Shown here: piece by piece, positions 42,090-52,710 of the stretch
How positions within the stretch are numbered: position 1 is the first letter of the stretch
Layout of the letters: every line of letters starts with the position of its first letter
NCBI RefSeq assembly: GCF_963678635.1
Contig: NC_087063.1
Coordinates: 5,244,580 to 5,308,579 of the forward strand
Reading direction: 5' to 3'
DNA length: 64,000 nt
Source: Symsagittifera roscoffensis
Taxonomy: Eukaryota; Xenacoelomorpha; Acoela; Convolutidae
Position numbers and translations under genes: made by a program
The notes under the pieces: generated by a model
Database searches by the model: none
The model's input: only the letters and a program-made list of their open reading frames with translations
What the model was told of the DNA's origin: nothing

Positions 42090-44777
42090 CTACTAAATTG
42101 GATCAGGGAGAGTAAATAAAGATCAGCAAAAAATGAGAGGCTGAAAGTATTTACAGCAAAAATATTTACTTCATTTTATCTGACGTCACTTGTATAAGGC
42201 CAAAAGCAACTGTTAATTTTTTAATAAATTCCGCTGTGTTTAAAATTGTCAGAAGTTTTTTTTTAAAAAAAATTGATTACAATCCAACCTAATGATTATA
42301 ATCGGATTTTTTAGTTAAATATTTTTATTGATTCCATAAAAATGAAATATAATCCATTTTTAGTCAATTAAAATTGAATGTTTTTGAATGTTTCATGCAG
42401 TTGACTTCAATTGAAGTTGAAAAAGCGATCAAATAAGCAAAATCCTCGTAAAATCTATTTTTATTCATAAAAATCCTTTGCTGGTGGGCTAATGCAAAAA
42501 TGCTTTCTTACGGAATGCAAATTTTCGAAAAGAAAACTATCACGACAAAAACTAGTAAAGAAGCGTTCTGTAGCTTTTTAAATATGTCAAATCAAGAAAT
42601 GTTATCTTTTCCAGTTTCTACGAAGAAATTTTGGCCTTGATAAGAAATAAAATGGCCGCCAAAATTGAACAAGACTGCTCGTATCAGGGCGAAGTTCCGA
42701 GTGTTTCGATTCTATTAGCAGTTAATAACAAGAAAAAATTATTAAAACAAAAAGAAAAAAAAATTAAATTCCGAGAGTTTTTGTGAAATACATCCCCGTC
42801 ATTTGATATAAATACAAAGTGATAAGATTTGCACCAGTAACAAATCAAACAAAGCAAATTAGCTCCAAATTTGGTAAGACGTCTAAGACGGATCAAAGCA
42901 CTGCCTACGCGTTAATCGCGGGAAATATATCCTAATTTGGCCAAATTTGCAATCTTTACATTCGCATATTTTTACGAAAAATCATCACAGAAGAATTTTT
43001 CAATTTAAGCTCAAGACAACATTACTTTTGGCATGATAAAAAAAATTCCCAAGCACAAATAGAGTTGTTTTTCGTACAACACCCTGAGCACAAATATTCC
43101 GTTACTTTCGTTAGCAAAGTCGGAACCATAACAAATGAAAAAATCAAAGAGGCTCTAAATCCGTTTTTAAATGTATCGCGAAATGAATATTATCGATAAA
43201 TACTTTAGATTTTTGTTTTTTGTAGGTCACAGGCAGTCAGCTAATAATCTAACTCCTTAGACGAGTGAATATTTTTTGAAGCCGTTTCAGACGCTACACA
43301 AATTCAAAAGAGTGAGCCAACAAAGTTCGAGCAGACAATTTGAGCATCTCTTATACTCTTTTTGCCAAAAATGATTTATTGCGGATCTAGCTTTGATCAA
43401 TTTCTTCAGGTGAAATTTTTTTTTTTAGTTGTTTTTCCTTGAATAATTTTTGGAACCAATTGCTTGACAGTTCAGATCACGTATTGATTCGTGTTAATTA
43501 TCACCATGTCTGCAATCAACTTACCTTGCTGTTATACGTCAGAACTTTTTCCTGGTTAATGATCCGACTTTTGTAACGAAGGTAACGGAATGTTTGTGCT
43601 CGCTTGGTATTATTTTTTGAACAGATTTCGATTTTTAACTAGCCATTTTGACGAATTTTTTAAATCATTCCAAAAGTGTTGTTTTCTTGAGCTTAAATTT
43701 GAAAAGATAATTGACTGGTGAGTAATCTTCCTAAAGTTTTTTGAAGATTGCATTTTTGGCCAATGAGGAACAATTAACGCCTGGTATGTTTCGCGCTATT
43801 AACGCGTAAGTGGAGATTTAGTCTGTCATAGAAATAGTTCCAAGTTGGTTGAAGGAAGCTCGTTTGCCAAAATTGGTTTGTTAGTAGGAGCGAAATTTAT
43901 CACTTTGAACTTTATAGGGCGTAAGGGGTAATGATTTTCACAAAAAATCTCATACAAAAAAAAGAATAATGTTTTCTTACATTTATTTTTTTCTTGTTGT
44001 TGCTGCTCCATAGACTTTAAAAGGCAGTCGGAACATTCAGGGCTTGGCACTGATACGAGCAGTCTTGTATTGATTCTATAGCCGTACACAAGCATTGATT
44101 CTAAGCCGTACATTTTTTCTAGTATCAAAAAACTTTCAAGTTAAATTTAAAATTTTTAATTCACAGTTCGAGCAGAAATTGTGCTCAATTAAGAACTTTG
44201 TCATGAAAAAATAGGGCTAACTCGCGTACGGAGAGTAGTTTACCGCAAATTTTGAAGTTCAAGCGGATACTTTCTACAATTATCAAAATTAAGGGTTCAA
44301 AGGTATTAAAAAGTTTACTAAAATCAAACATATTCAAGTGACTTAGCGCATATTTTTGAATCATATTAATAAAAACAACAAGCGATCTCCATTTGGAACT
44401 AAAAGTTATTTGATGCTGCAGATTCGGAAATTTTCTCTTTCGAGTTTTTTTTCTTAATTTTAGAGTAAATTCTCAAAAAAAAATTCTTCTTTATATTTGG
44501 AAGAATAAAAAAGATAAATAAGAAATTGATATTAATCAAATTACAAAAACTGAAGCTGTAAAAAAACAAAATGGATCAAGTTGATTTCGACTCGAGTGGA
44601 GTAGATAATTTTTAGGCATATTTTGGGATTAACTTCAGGCGATTTCACTGGAGTTTGATTCGCTGGGTTTAGATGCTTATTTTTTCAATTTGAAACTCTG
44701 ATCAATCATGCATTGATCGAGGCATACGAACTTCATAAAAGAAAAGAAATAAATATTTTGAGCGCTTTTAAAAACAA
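42090..44777. repeat. Q block, copy 2, running into the assembly gap
   Basis: Near-identical to 38118-41000, including two internal Helentron-like copies (about 42665-43132 minus and 43560-44069 plus). It ends at the N run at the same sequence position as base 41000 of copy 1, so the gap probably hides a further P block and possibly more units. Confidence 0.8.
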
Positions 44778-44977
44778 NNNNNNNNNNNNNNNNNNNNNNN
44801 NNNNNNNNNNNNNNNNNNNNNNNNNNNNNNNNNNNNNNNNNNNNNNNNNNNNNNNNNNNNNNNNNNNNNNNNNNNNNNNNNNNNNNNNNNNNNNNNNNNN
44901 NNNNNNNNNNNNNNNNNNNNNNNNNNNNNNNNNNNNNNNNNNNNNNNNNNNNNNNNNNNNNNNNNNNNNNNNNNNNN
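44778..44977. other. Assembly gap (200 N)
   Basis: Exactly 200 undetermined bases, a conventional size for a gap of unknown length. Open frames crossing it are meaningless. Confidence 0.99.
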
Positions 44978-45015
44978 GGGGGTCATAGGTCATATGCTGG
45001 AGGGACGGCAAGGCA

Positions 45016-45510
45016 CGTAAATTGGATCAGGGAGAGAAAATCAAAACCAGCAAAATTGAGAGGCTGAAAATGTCTACGATAATCTCGTTTCCTCTGACGT
45101 GAAATGTATTAAGCCAAAAGCAAGTGTTACGTTTTAAATAAATTGCACTTTGAAATTGTCAAAAAAAATTTTGAAAAAAATTTATTACAATCCAATCTAA
45201 TTGATTATAATCGGTTAAAATGGATTTTATTCATTTGACAAAAATGAATTATAATCCAAATTTAATCGGTTATAATCGATGATTTTTGAATTTTATAGTG
45301 ACTGACAAAAAAAATTCAGTCTAATCAATTTTTATTCATGAAACTCCACTGCGGGTGGGTTTGGGGTTTATAAGAGTAAATTTTTTTGATGCGAAAACTC
45401 ATGTCAAAAAGTATCAAAGAAGCGTTTTGTTGCTTTTTAAATATGTCAAATCTAAGAAATGTTATCTTTTCCAATTTCCACGGAAAAATTTTTGCCCAGA
45501 TAAATTATAA
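45016..45510. repeat. Q block, copy 3, diverged fragment
   Basis: It starts AAATTGGATCAGGGAGAG and continues AGAGGCTGAAA, CTCTGACGT, TAAGCCAAAAGCAA in the same order as the first 400 bases of copies 1 and 2, but with many changes. It ends after TTTCCACGGAAAAATTTTTGC. Confidence 0.6.
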
Positions 45511-45624
45511 AATGGCTGCTTAATTTAAAAAGTAGTTTTGATTAATTTAATCGAAAGTTTTTTATGGTTGTTTTTTATTAAATATTTAGTGTCACTAAAT
45601 TTTGATGCTTGCAGGTATCTTAGG

Positions 45625-45720
45625 CAGGGGCGGATTTACGGACGGCGGATGTAGGATTCTCCTGAGTGGGGGACTGAAGTCCAGTAATTTCATAACCATT
45701 TCATAAGCTCAATCGCTCCC
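45625..45720 (+). mobile_element. Left-end fragment of the CAGGGGCGG MITE
   Basis: CAGGGGCGGATTTACGG followed by GTAGGATTCTCCTGAGTGGG, matching the starts of the 34145 and 62823 copies. No right end found. Confidence 0.5.
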
Positions 45721-45906
45721 CTTTTGAGCTGACGGAATGCTATAGCTAGCTTTTTGAAGTTCTCGAAAAATAACAACTTTTGAATAACCTGTTGCAAAAA
45801 ATGATATTATTTATAACAAGAACTTGCGCTAATGTGACTTGTAAAAATGAATGTTGAACTGTAGAAAAATAAAAATGTATGAAAACAAAACACTGCACTA
45901 TTGAGT

Positions 45907-46115
45907 GTTCCGTCTTTCGTAATGAAAGTAACGGAATATTTGTGCTCGGGGTGGTTTTTTTCTTCAGACAAATTTCGAATGTTTAACTAGCCATTTTTGA
46001 CGGAATTTTTAAATATCATTCGAAAGGTAATATGTCCTGAGCTTAAATTTTAAAAAATATTTCACCTGTGATCCTTTTTCATTCAGTTATGGTGGTTTAA
46101 AGATTGCCATTTTAT
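45907..46115 (+). mobile_element. Helentron-like element, left part only
   Basis: TGTTCCGTCTTTCGTAATGA, GTAACGGAATATTTGTGCTC and the following 170 bases match the family up to GATTGCCATTTT, then stop. A second copy in opposite orientation starts 25 bases later. Confidence 0.6.
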
Positions 46116-46137
46116 CATTTTTATCTCCAATGAAAAG

Positions 46138-46643
46138 CAACAAGGCTGCTCGTATTAGGGCGAAGCCTTGAATTATCTGACTGCCTTTTAAGGTCTATGG
46201 CGCAGTAATAACATGAAGAAGTTAAATGTAATAAGCAACCGAATTTTTTTAGAGGATATTTTTTGTGAAAACCATCAACCCACACGCCATATAAAATTTA
46301 AAGTGATAAATTTCGCTCCTAGTAACAAATAAGTTCTGGAATATAATCTTCGCTTAATCAATTTGGATTGATTTCTAAGACGGATTAAATCTCCGCTTAC
46401 GCGTTAATACCGCGCGTTAAATATCCCTAATTGGCCAAAATGGCAATCTATAAACCGCCATAACTTTACGAAAAAAAGCCAAAGGTGAAATATGTTTTCA
46501 AATTTTGGCTCAGGACAACAATACTTTTTGAATGATATTGAAAAATCCGTCAAAAATGGCTAGCTAAAAAGTGGAAATTTTTCTGAAGAAAAAACCCACT
46601 CCGGGTACAAATATTCCGTTACTTTCGTTACAAAGTCGGAAGA
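46138..46643 (-). mobile_element. Helentron-like element copy (inverted)
   Basis: AACAAGGCTGCTCGTATTAG, GGCGAAGCC (tail and hairpin), GACTGCCTTTTAAGGTCTAT, GCGTTAATACCGCGCG, and the left end CCGTTACTTTCGTTACAAAG. Together with 45907-46115 it forms a large inverted pair. Confidence 0.65.
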
Positions 46644-47284
46644 AAAATTTTACCAGAAAATATTCGAATAGAATCAAAGAAGAACATCTGTTTTTAACAC
46701 AGTCAATGCAATGATCAGCACTGTGTGGCGGTTGAATACTTTGAATTAAGTTGGGTTATCATTTTTAGAAGTATTCCAATAATTAGGGCTAACAAACTCC
46801 TTTTGATATTTGAGTATTAATTACAAAAAATAAACCTTGAGTTGCTATTTATAAAAAGCAAAACACTTTTCAATTTTTTCGGTTTCACCGAAAGGGTTTA
46901 ATGGTTGTTAATAACGCATAGGAATAATGGTTAAATTGAAGGTAATTGCATATACAGTTTTTTTTTCGTAATTATAATGGCGCACACATTTTGAGCTGCT
47001 TCATCAACGCCATCTAAAAAAAGAAGACAAATAAGAAAATTGATCTGCTAAACCAGGTCACTTTTTATGACTTCTGGCTTACGCTGTTTTTGTTAAAAAA
47101 CTAAATGGCGAAAGATAATCGACCAAATCGGAGCAGAGATGATCGACCAAATCACTCACTCCGCTGTTAGCTAAAAGGGGAGAAGGGGGAAAACCAAGAA
47201 AAAAGAGCAACAATTTAATACCTGAAACTCATCGGCCCAGAGAGGGAGCTCAAAATTAAAATAAGGCTAATTTTGTTCGAAACC
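46644..47284. other. No gene recognised
   Basis: AT-rich. 47110-47160 holds a phrase repeated twice (GATAATCGACCAAATC / GATGATCGACCAAATC), of the same style as the neighbouring phrase elements. Confidence 0.4.
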
Positions 47285-47475
47285 ATTGGACGACAAATTT
47301 TGTTCGAGCAAACTGGACGACAAGAAAATAAGACAACAATTTAGAGTTTGAACACGTAAATTGAATGTTGGAATGCAAGCAAATTAAAAATGAACAATTT
47401 GTCTGTAGCGTCTTCTTGAAGTCCACTGAAAGTGGTTGTCGTCTAAACAGCTGTCGTCTAATTAGCCTGTCAACT
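47285..47475. mobile_element. Inverted GGACGACAA phrase element
   Basis: Left: TTGTTCGAAACCATTGGACG, then TGGACGACAAGAAAA and AGACAACAA. Right: GTTGTCGTCTAAACAGCTGT, CGTCTAATTAGCC in opposite orientation. The architecture is the same as at 12018-12394 (short phrases, inverted between the two ends). Ends not fixed. Confidence 0.45.
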
Positions 47476-48547
47476 TGATCTAAAAATATAAACGAAAAAA
47501 CTTCACATAACTTCGCGAAACGAACTGCATAACAAAACTTCGCTGTGCTGCTATAAATCATTTCGGACTAAATGATTTCGGTTTTGCCAATCGAATCGTT
47601 GCCTCTGTTAGCCAATCAAATCGCCTAATTATACTGATTATATTAAAAAAAAATTCCATTATTCGGTCCCCCTATCAAATGAATACCCCCAAGTTTTGAC
47701 TATCGGTGCTGAATCTTATCCCAAGTTCACACATTCGATAGTGCCTGTTTTGTACCAGTCAACTCTGTCGAATGCTGGACATCAAGCCGACGGGATTTCA
47801 AGCCGGATCTTGAAAATAAGGACTTCAAGCCACAGGTTTTCTCGAAATTTCCCAAACTTGGAATAAATTGTGACTTTAATTTTTGTTTTATTAATTTTAT
47901 GGAAAATCTATAGCATTTGTTGGCTTTTTGAACATAAATTGAGCATATCATCGGAGTTATTGGATTTCAAAAAAAAGTGTTTTGTAAACTGTGTTTTTCT
48001 AGTATTGAAGTTAAATATTTTCAAAACTTGGTTGCTTTAACAAACGAAAGTCGTCGTTGAATTGGGCATTGTTACGAAAAAAGATTACTATGGGCCATAA
48101 AAAACTGAAAAAACTTTAAGTTTCGGCATCACGTTCTTTCGGCTTGCAGTACCGGCTGCCTGTTGACCTAGAACTAGTTCTGTCAGTCACGCTGTGCGTA
48201 ACCTTACACGTTCATACTTTAGAATTGTATTGAAAGCAAGAGTCTTTTTATTTTTTAAAACTAACTTGGAGGCATGAGTTTTGCAACAAATCAATCTCAA
48301 ATTTAAATGATTTTAGACCCAAAAGGATGAAGAGTAAACTTATTTTTGGTGCAATTTATTTTGTATAAAATTTTACTCTGAAACCGATTATTTCTGGTTT
48401 TTTAGTCAATGATAAGTTATACCAAACTACCGAATCAATTGCTGACAAAACTGTACCAAAATGAGCTTCTCATGTAGCCAAACAGAGAAGGGTTAAACTT
48501 TGTTTCACCAATTAAGAGGCTGACTTTGGTACAGTTTATCGGTGTCC
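47476..48547. other. No gene recognised
   Basis: It includes ATCAAGCCGACGGGATTTCA and two more TTCAAGCC strings within 50 bases (47780-47835), another phrase cluster. Remaining open frames show no motif. Confidence 0.4.
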
Positions 48548-48705
48548 CACTCTTTAACCCCTCGTTATTTAAACCGCAATTTTTACACTCCCGACTTTAT
48601 AACCCCGTAACAAGATAACCCCACAACAATTTAACCCCCTTTTAATACCAATAATTTCTTTCAAAGGTACTTTCCGATAATTTGTTTCAAAGGTACTTTC
48701 TATAA
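48548..48705. repeat. AACCCC phrase cluster and 26-bp tandem repeat
   Basis: TTTAACCCC/ATAACCCC occurs five times with 12-28 base spacing (48553-48645). Two copies of TTTCAAAGGTACTTTC then follow 30 bases apart (48659 and 48688). The AACCCC spacing is too irregular for a telomere repeat. Confidence 0.5.
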
Positions 48706-48889
48706 GTACTGGAGTATTTCAATTAAGTGTGCTAAATGAGGCCTGAAAAGCTATTCTTAATTCACTTGATGCCTCTAGCATCTCAAAAACAATTGCATTT
48801 CGATTAGTTTATCAGCACTTGAGCAGGTTGCTCTCGCGTAATTTCTCATTGACTAAAGAAGCGGAATTTTATCGGTTCTGTGGTAGTGC

Positions 48890-49048
48890 TGAAATTTGCA
48901 AATAAGTTGCACCAAATTAAAAATGCTAAAGATACAAGCAAGTTTTGTCTTCCTAATCTTGTCAAAAATCAACTAAATTTTGGTAAAACCGCGTTTTGAA
49001 TTTCAGATTTTTAAAGTTTTTTCCAGATAATTTAAATCAACAGTGTAA
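48890..49048 (-). mobile_element. Diverged arm of the CAGTGCTGATTT fold-back element
   Basis: GCACCAAATTAA, GCAAGTTTTGTCTTC, AACCGCGTTTTGAATTTCA, GATAATTTAAATCAACAGTG match, in order, the right arm of the element at 51859-52279. Preceded by GTGCTGAAATTTGCAAA. Confidence 0.5.
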
Positions 49049-51054
49049 AAAAAGTCTCAATTAATTTTGCATTGAATGAAAAATACTCGGCAAAGGCTTA
49101 TGGTATTTTATCTGGCCTAAAAATCATATTTAACAGCCAGTGCCGAGAGCGCTCTTAGAACAATTCCAGGACAATTGTGGTTCCTGCGAATATAAGAGGA
49201 GAAATCAGGAGTCCTTGACAGGCCTTTCGAAGGATACTCCATTCGTAGTTTTCCCGATAATCCAGACTGAGTTATGATTGATCACTCCTCTTTTTTGTGA
49301 CTCAATACTGTTCTCAAACCGAAATCGGTAAATAGGTTGGGCTTTAGCAGACTTGAAGCTAGAAATCAATTGAGAGTTCGTCTTTACGCACCATCATTGG
49401 CGTGACAGGAGGATCGAACACTCTGTCTCCAGGTTTGAAGGCCGTACCTCTATTTTAAGTGCACCTCCAGAAATTGTAGCCTATTTCAAAATTCTTCAGA
49501 GCAGTGACTTGTACTTAGTAAAAGGGACACTTTGACAGATTTATTACAAACTTTTTGGGCAGAAAAACAATCAATTCACAATCTTATTTATTTATAATTA
49601 CTACCAGTTCAATTTCCGAATGCTCTGTCACTTTATTTTTTATAGTGAACTCGTAGTACTCTACCTCAATTGGGCTACGAATTAAACTAATTCAGTTTTA
49701 ATTTAACGTGTGAGCTTTACCATCACTATTTTTTTTTCATTTCCCTTGCTGAAACAGTTCATGACTTTTAATACTTGCGATGAAGGGAAAAAACAATCGT
49801 AAAAGGCTAAATGAGTGGTTAAAAGCGCACATTTTCCGCATTTCTTTTTATTTCAAGGGAAATTAAATCTGATATTCTTTTTTCAATTCAGATAAATTAT
49901 CTAACTGGAAATCCTTTTTGTGAAGATAATGATAAAAACAAACGAGATGACTGGTTGAACAACTGTTTCTTCAAAGGAAACAATACTAAAAATAAGTAAT
50001 CTAATTATAGAAAATAGCTGAATAGTTGTGTATTCCTTGGTTTATTTAATGGAAATAAAGATAAAACCCAGTTTTCTATCGTTAGGCAAATTATGCCTGT
50101 TTTCAAACGTCTCTGAGCGCTAAAAAAAGTTTCAGTCAGGATGGTGGTATAATAAAACCTTTATTTTTTATTACGATACACAATTTTTGAAACTAAATGA
50201 ACTAAACTTAAAAAAATTAGTTAGAAAATTGAAACTTTTGTTGAGAATGTAGACAATGGATAACGCTGATTTTATGCGAAAAAAATCAGAGTAATAATTT
50301 GAACAACTCATTATGTCCTGTTGTTGTAGTTTGTAGAACCTTATGGAGAAAGCTGTTAAACTAATTCCGTGTCATAATTCGGTGTCTGAGACAGTTGAAG
50401 AAGTTTCCAATTCTGGTAACAATTGAAAACTAATGGTGTTTTTTAGTGTTGATCCCTAATTTCTCTACTCTTTCAGGATAATTTCGCAGTTTGAAGAGTT
50501 CAACTGACGTAATTAGTTGGCTGAAAGTCACACTGTCACTTTCACCACAAATAACTTTACAAAGGAGTCTTAAGAGCTCGTATAAATGATCAAGTGAAGT
50601 GACAAAATCTTAAATTCGGTTGTAAATTAATCAGTTTAGCAATTTGCCCAAAACGGGTATAACTGAAATTTGTATAAAAATTGAAAGGTTCGAGTTCATT
50701 TCCTTCTTTATATTAAGGGATCCTTTTGCAGTTTTTAATGGTTTCGGAAAAATGTTATTGTCAAATCGTTTTTGAATCAAAGTAGTCAGAATAGGCTCCA
50801 ATAGTTCTCCTATTAGAAATATGTAATTTTTCTTGGTATAGTGGCAATCTAGGTTGATTTTTTTGCAAGCTTTCCAAAACCTGTTGAATTTCTTTGGTTG
50901 TCACCTGTCTCAGAAATATTTTTTCCACGTTTTTTTTGTCACTTCTTCGAAAAAGATGGTCCCTTGGTCCATTATGCACCGAAGATGATACATTTGAACT
51001 TCCGTATAGAAGTTTTTGAAATAAAAAAATTCCTCGAATTTGCCGCATTCCTCA
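49049..51054. other. No gene recognised; one possible coding relic
   Basis: 49150-49480 is less AT-rich than its surroundings. On the minus strand it contains FKPGDRVFDPP, which is of the kind seen at the C-terminus of LTR-element integrases, but stops follow closely. The frame 50761-51048 (minus, 95 codons, basic) has no known motif. Confidence 0.3.
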
Positions 51055-51110
51055 TTTGTTCCGACTTTTAAAAAAAGTCGGGATATTTGTTTCTCCCAAA
51101 AGTTTTCTAG
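51055..51110 (+). mobile_element. Left tip of a Helentron-like element
   Basis: TTTGTTCCGACTTTTAAAAA then AAGTCGGGATATTTGT, matching the family's left-end hairpin. The rest is not recognisable beyond about 51110. Confidence 0.4.
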
Positions 51111-51683
51111 GATTTTTTCCCTTTCTTGGCCTTAAAAAAACATTTAAAGTTTCTATTCGATTTTAGGTGAAGACGAAGTTGTTATTCATTCCATTATGGT
51201 GGTTAGTTAGTAAAGCTTGTGTCTCTCGCCATATTTGAGAGAGTTTAACGCATGCGTACCCGTCGCAAATCTATACACAAAAAATGCTTTCCATAAAATT
51301 ATATACATAAATTCTATGCAAACATTGTTTATTATGCGGTTTTCAAATAATTAAAACGTATGGACGCATTGTTTGCAGAGTTAAAAAGTGAAAGCTGAAA
51401 ATGTTGAATTGAAGGAAATTTTTCTTCCGTTTAGTCTCGGAAAAAAATTGACCGTGATAATTGTTGCTTGCAAAGTTAATGTCACTTGACCTGAGGGTTT
51501 TCTTATTTGAAAAAAATCTTTTCTTAAATTGTTTTTTTGCCGTTAGAGACAAAATTATATTCATATTTTTGATTCATGCAAAAAAAGGTTAGTCATAAAA
51601 CTTTCACAAGAAAATAGTTATCATAGAGATTTCATTAGGCTTTTGAGCGTATGGAATGAATAAGTTTTACGTTTATGCCGATT

Positions 51684-52710
51684 GTACAAAACTAAGCCAA
51701 ACCATGTACTAGATAGGTGCATCAATTTGTGTGCGTAGGTCTCTGGATTTCAGAGTCTTTTGTTTAGAGAGGCTCCAAAAATTATGTGGATTCCTCTAAC
51801 AAAATTGCATGGCATATTAGTTATATGGCAGATTCTGAACGAGCGAATATAGCTAGTACAGTGCTGATTTAAATTAACCGGACAAAACGCGTTAAACTTC
51901 AAAATTAAAACCCGTTTTTCTCAAATTGGGTTAAGTTTAGGTGAAAACTTATAAAAAACAAAACTTGCTTAAAATTTTAGCAGAATTAATTTGGTGTAAT
52001 TTGATTTGCGAAATTCGGGCCCGATATTTTACCCCAAAAAATGGGTCATTTTGGCTTTCCTTAGTTAACCAAAATTTAAGCCAAAATTACCCAGTCGATT
52101 TTTGAGGTAAAATTTCGGGCCCGAATTTCGCAAAACAAATTACACCATATTAATTCTGCTAAAATTTTAAGCAAGTTTTGTCTTCATAAATTTTCATCTA
52201 AACTCAACCCAATTTGAGAAAAACGGGTTTTAAATTTCAAGTTTATCGCGTTTTGCCCGGTTAGTTTAAATCAGCACTATACTTCTGGATTCCGCAAATG
52301 TGAGCAGATTTCGCTAACTCTGAGTAAAATTCGCACATGCAAGCGTCCATTTTGTAAAAACTGTTATGTATGATTTAGTGATATAACTAAAAATTGTATT
52401 TTTTAAGCAGATCACCCATACGTTGGTTGATTTAGCAAAACTGGAAATTCTATTATAATGAATACGGATTTGATTTGGATTCCTTAAACGGTACTGGGTT
52501 CCGCAAATTTTGTCCGGATTATGCCAAATTAGCTCCTTTTGCGGCAATTCTGAATAATACAGTGTTTTAGCTGTTTGTTAGTGGAATCAAAAACAGCAAA
52601 AAGATCAAAGAAATAAAGCCATGTAGCGGGTTCTGAGACAAATCTGTTTTCAAAGTGGTGTTGCTGATTCTTCACAAAATACACGAAATGCGAATGTTCC
52701 GTCTACGCTT
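51684..52710. mobile_element. Diverged CATTACGAGGCC/TGGATTCCGC element with a nested insertion
   Basis: The left end AAGCCAAACCATGTACTAGA, TAGGTGC..TCTCTGGAT resembles 21264 and 22256. Phrase copies TGGATTCCGCAAAT and relatives occur at 52285-52530. The right border is unclear. Its middle is split by the fold-back element 51859-52279, so it is the older of the two. Confidence 0.45.
51859..52279. mobile_element. Long-arm fold-back element, TA-flanked (Tc1/mariner-like MITE)
   Basis: Two arms of about 180-190 bp are near-perfect reverse complements. The left begins CAGTGCTGATTTAAATTAAC and the right ends AGTTTAAATCAGCACTA. Both carry AACGCG, CCCGTTTTTCTCAAATTGGG and TTCGGGCCCGA. TA lies directly outside each end (51857-51858 and 52280-52281), as expected for a Tc1/mariner-type target duplication. 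The short centre is different sequence. 421 bp, non-coding. RNA from it would fold into a long hairpin. Confidence 0.7.

Noticed and set aside
44713-45011. Open frames running through the N gap
   Set aside because: The codons are undetermined. The frames exist only because N cannot be read as a stop.
48553-48645. Interstitial telomere repeat (AACCCC)
   Set aside because: Spacing is irregular, with 12-28 bases of unrelated sequence between units.
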